From: Gammaproteobacteria bacterium
GTDB taxonomy: Bacteria; Pseudomonadota; Gammaproteobacteria; Pseudomonadales; DSM-25080
Assembly (NCBI GenBank): GCA_013372965.1
Contig: JABXIR010000240.1
Coordinates: forward strand, 1-7,512
Reading direction: 5' to 3'
Length of the DNA: 7,512 nt
The notes under the pieces are model-generated. The model searched no databases. It saw only the letters and a program-made list of their open reading frames with translations, and was not told the origin of the DNA. Within the stretch, counting starts at the first letter, position 1. Each line of letters opens with the position of its first letter. A program made the translations under genes and the position numbers. Positions 6,665-7,512 of this stretch are shown one piece after another.

Positions 6665-7369
6665 TTACACCGCGCGCTTCAAAAGCATCGAACGGATGTG
6701 CCCGATTGCTCGAGTCGGATTCAACCCTTTCGGGCACACATTCACACAGTTTTGAATCCCGTGACAGCGGAATACACTGAACGGATCATCGAGCTGAGCG
6801 AGACGCTCTTCGGTCGCGTTATCACGACTATCCGCCAAGAAACGGTAAGCCTGAAGCAAACCTGCAGGCCCGATAAACTTGTCTGGATTCCACCAGAAAG
6901 ACGGGCAGCTCGTTGAACAACATGCGCACAGGATACATTCGTATAGGCCATCGAGCTTTTCGCGGTCTTCGGGCGACTGTAAACGCTCGATCGCAGGTGC
7001 GGGCGTGCTGTTCTGCAAGTACGGAGTCACTTTCTCGTACTGTGCGTAGAACTGACTCATATCGATAATCAAATCACGAATGACTGGCAGACCAGGTAAC
7101 GGGCGGATAACTAGCTTGCCGTTACGCGATGCTTCACTCACGGTTGTGATACATGCCAAGCCATTTTTGCCACCCATGTTCATACCGTCCGAGCCGCAAA
7201 CACCTTCGCGACATGAACGACGATAAGTAATCGATTCGTCTTGCTCCTTGAGCATATTCAGCACATCGAGAACCATGACGTCTTTACCCTTCAAGTCGAC
7301 CTCATAATCCTGCATATAAGGCGCTTCGTCTACCTCTGGGTTGTAACGATATACACTTACTTTCAACAT
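6665..7369 (-). CDS. sdhB: Succinate dehydrogenase iron-sulfur subunit
   Basis: Electron-transfer subunit of succinate:quinone oxidoreductase (complex II), attached to the inner face of the cytoplasmic membrane between SdhA and the membrane anchors SdhC/D. The protein has 234 residues (E. coli 238), complete. The N-terminal ferredoxin domain binds [2Fe-2S] through Cys53, Cys58, Asp61 and Cys73 in SCREGVCGSDG...GLAC; the Asp is also found in E. coli (Asp63). The C-terminal domain has Cys145, Cys148, Cys151 and Cys212 for [4Fe-4S], and Cys155, Cys202 and Cys208 for [3Fe-4S], all offset by four from E. coli. The quinone-site residues Pro156, Trp160, His203 and Ile205 are kept. The start at 7369 has GGAG nine bases upstream (7379-7382) and lies 15 bases after the sdhA stop, so the two genes are co-transcribed. 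A terminator follows it. Confidence 0.98.
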   Translation of the reverse strand: MLKVSVYRYNPEVDEAPYMQDYEVDLKGKDVMVLDVLNMLKEQDESITYRRSCREGVCGSDGMNMGGKNGLACITTVSEASRNGKLVIRPLPGLPVIRDLIIDMSQFYAQYEKVTPYLQNSTPAPAIERLQSPEDREKLDGLYECILCACCSTSCPSFWWNPDKFIGPAGLLQAYRFLADSRDNATEERLAQLDDPFSVFRCHGIQNCVNVCPKGLNPTRAIGHIRSMLLKRAV

Positions 7370-7384
7370 AATTCGTTTCTCCGC

Positions 7385-7512
7385 TTAGTAAGTACGCGCT
7401 TTCGGCTCGAAAGTTTCAACCGTCTTAGGGCTGAAATTGACTGAACGCTTACCGATTGTTTTGGTCTCTGGATTGTACATTGTGTGGCACAACCAGTTTT
7501 CATCATCACGCT
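7385..7512 (-). CDS. sdhA: Succinate dehydrogenase flavoprotein subunit, C-terminal end
   Basis: Last 41 codons and stop of SdhA, the FAD-bearing subunit that oxidises succinate to fumarate. The visible protein starts RDDENWLCHTMYNPE and ends FEPKARTY, matching the C-terminus of E. coli SdhA (RDDENWLCHSLY... ending PPKIRTY). The FAD-binding and active-site regions lie beyond the right edge, so the rest of the gene cannot be judged. The stop is 15 bases before the sdhB start, as expected in an sdhCDAB operon. Confidence 0.95.
   Translation of the reverse strand, partial: RDDENWLCHTMYNPETKTIGKRSVNFSPKTVETFEPKARTY

Noticed and set aside
7187..7189. Asp61 in place of a cysteine in the SdhB [2Fe-2S] motif
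   Set aside because: At first sight a missing ligand, but E. coli SdhB has the same Asp (Asp63) at this position, so it is normal for the family.

Overview
The window holds one tightly packed minus-strand TCA-cycle cluster from what looks like a gammaproteobacterium. Read in transcription order (right to left) it is sdhA (3' end only), sdhB, sucA, sucB, lpd, sucC (5' two-thirds only). The proteins are close to E. coli SdhA/SdhB/SucA/SucB/SucC, with active-site and cofactor residues at nearly the same positions. A dedicated lpd sits between sucB and sucC, and the Lpd ends in a basic ANRKRRK-type tail. Both features resemble Pseudomonas and marine Oceanospirillales-type gammaproteobacteria rather than enterics or vibrios, which keep lpd with aceEF. 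Genus cannot be fixed from the sequence alone.

Layout: 7385-7512 is the end of sdhA; 6665-7369 sdhB; 6453-6664 a 212-base non-coding gap; 3618-6452 sucA; a 52-base gap with a GC-rich hairpin; 2366-3565 sucB; a 28-base gap; 895-2337 lpd; a 106-base gap with a long terminator-like hairpin; 1-788 sucC, cut by the window edge. No gene is supported on the plus strand, and there are no tRNAs, rRNAs, insertion sequences or CRISPR repeats.

Function: SucA (E1o), SucB (E2o) and Lpd (E3) form the 2-oxoglutarate dehydrogenase complex, which makes succinyl-CoA. SucC (with SucD, expected beyond the left edge) converts succinyl-CoA to succinate with nucleoside triphosphate synthesis. SdhA and SdhB (with membrane subunits SdhC/D, expected beyond the right edge) oxidise succinate to fumarate and pass electrons to quinone. 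The cluster thus encodes three consecutive cycle steps.

The coding content is ordinary housekeeping; I see no undescribed enzyme system. The parts worth a second look are the intergenic RNA/DNA structures: a canonical terminator after sdhB, a 20-base palindrome and a second hairpin in the sucA leader, a GC hairpin between sucA and sucB, and a long terminator-like hairpin between lpd and sucC. Together they suggest that transcription or mRNA processing is adjusted module by module (sdh / sucAB-lpd / sucCD) rather than being one uniform operon.
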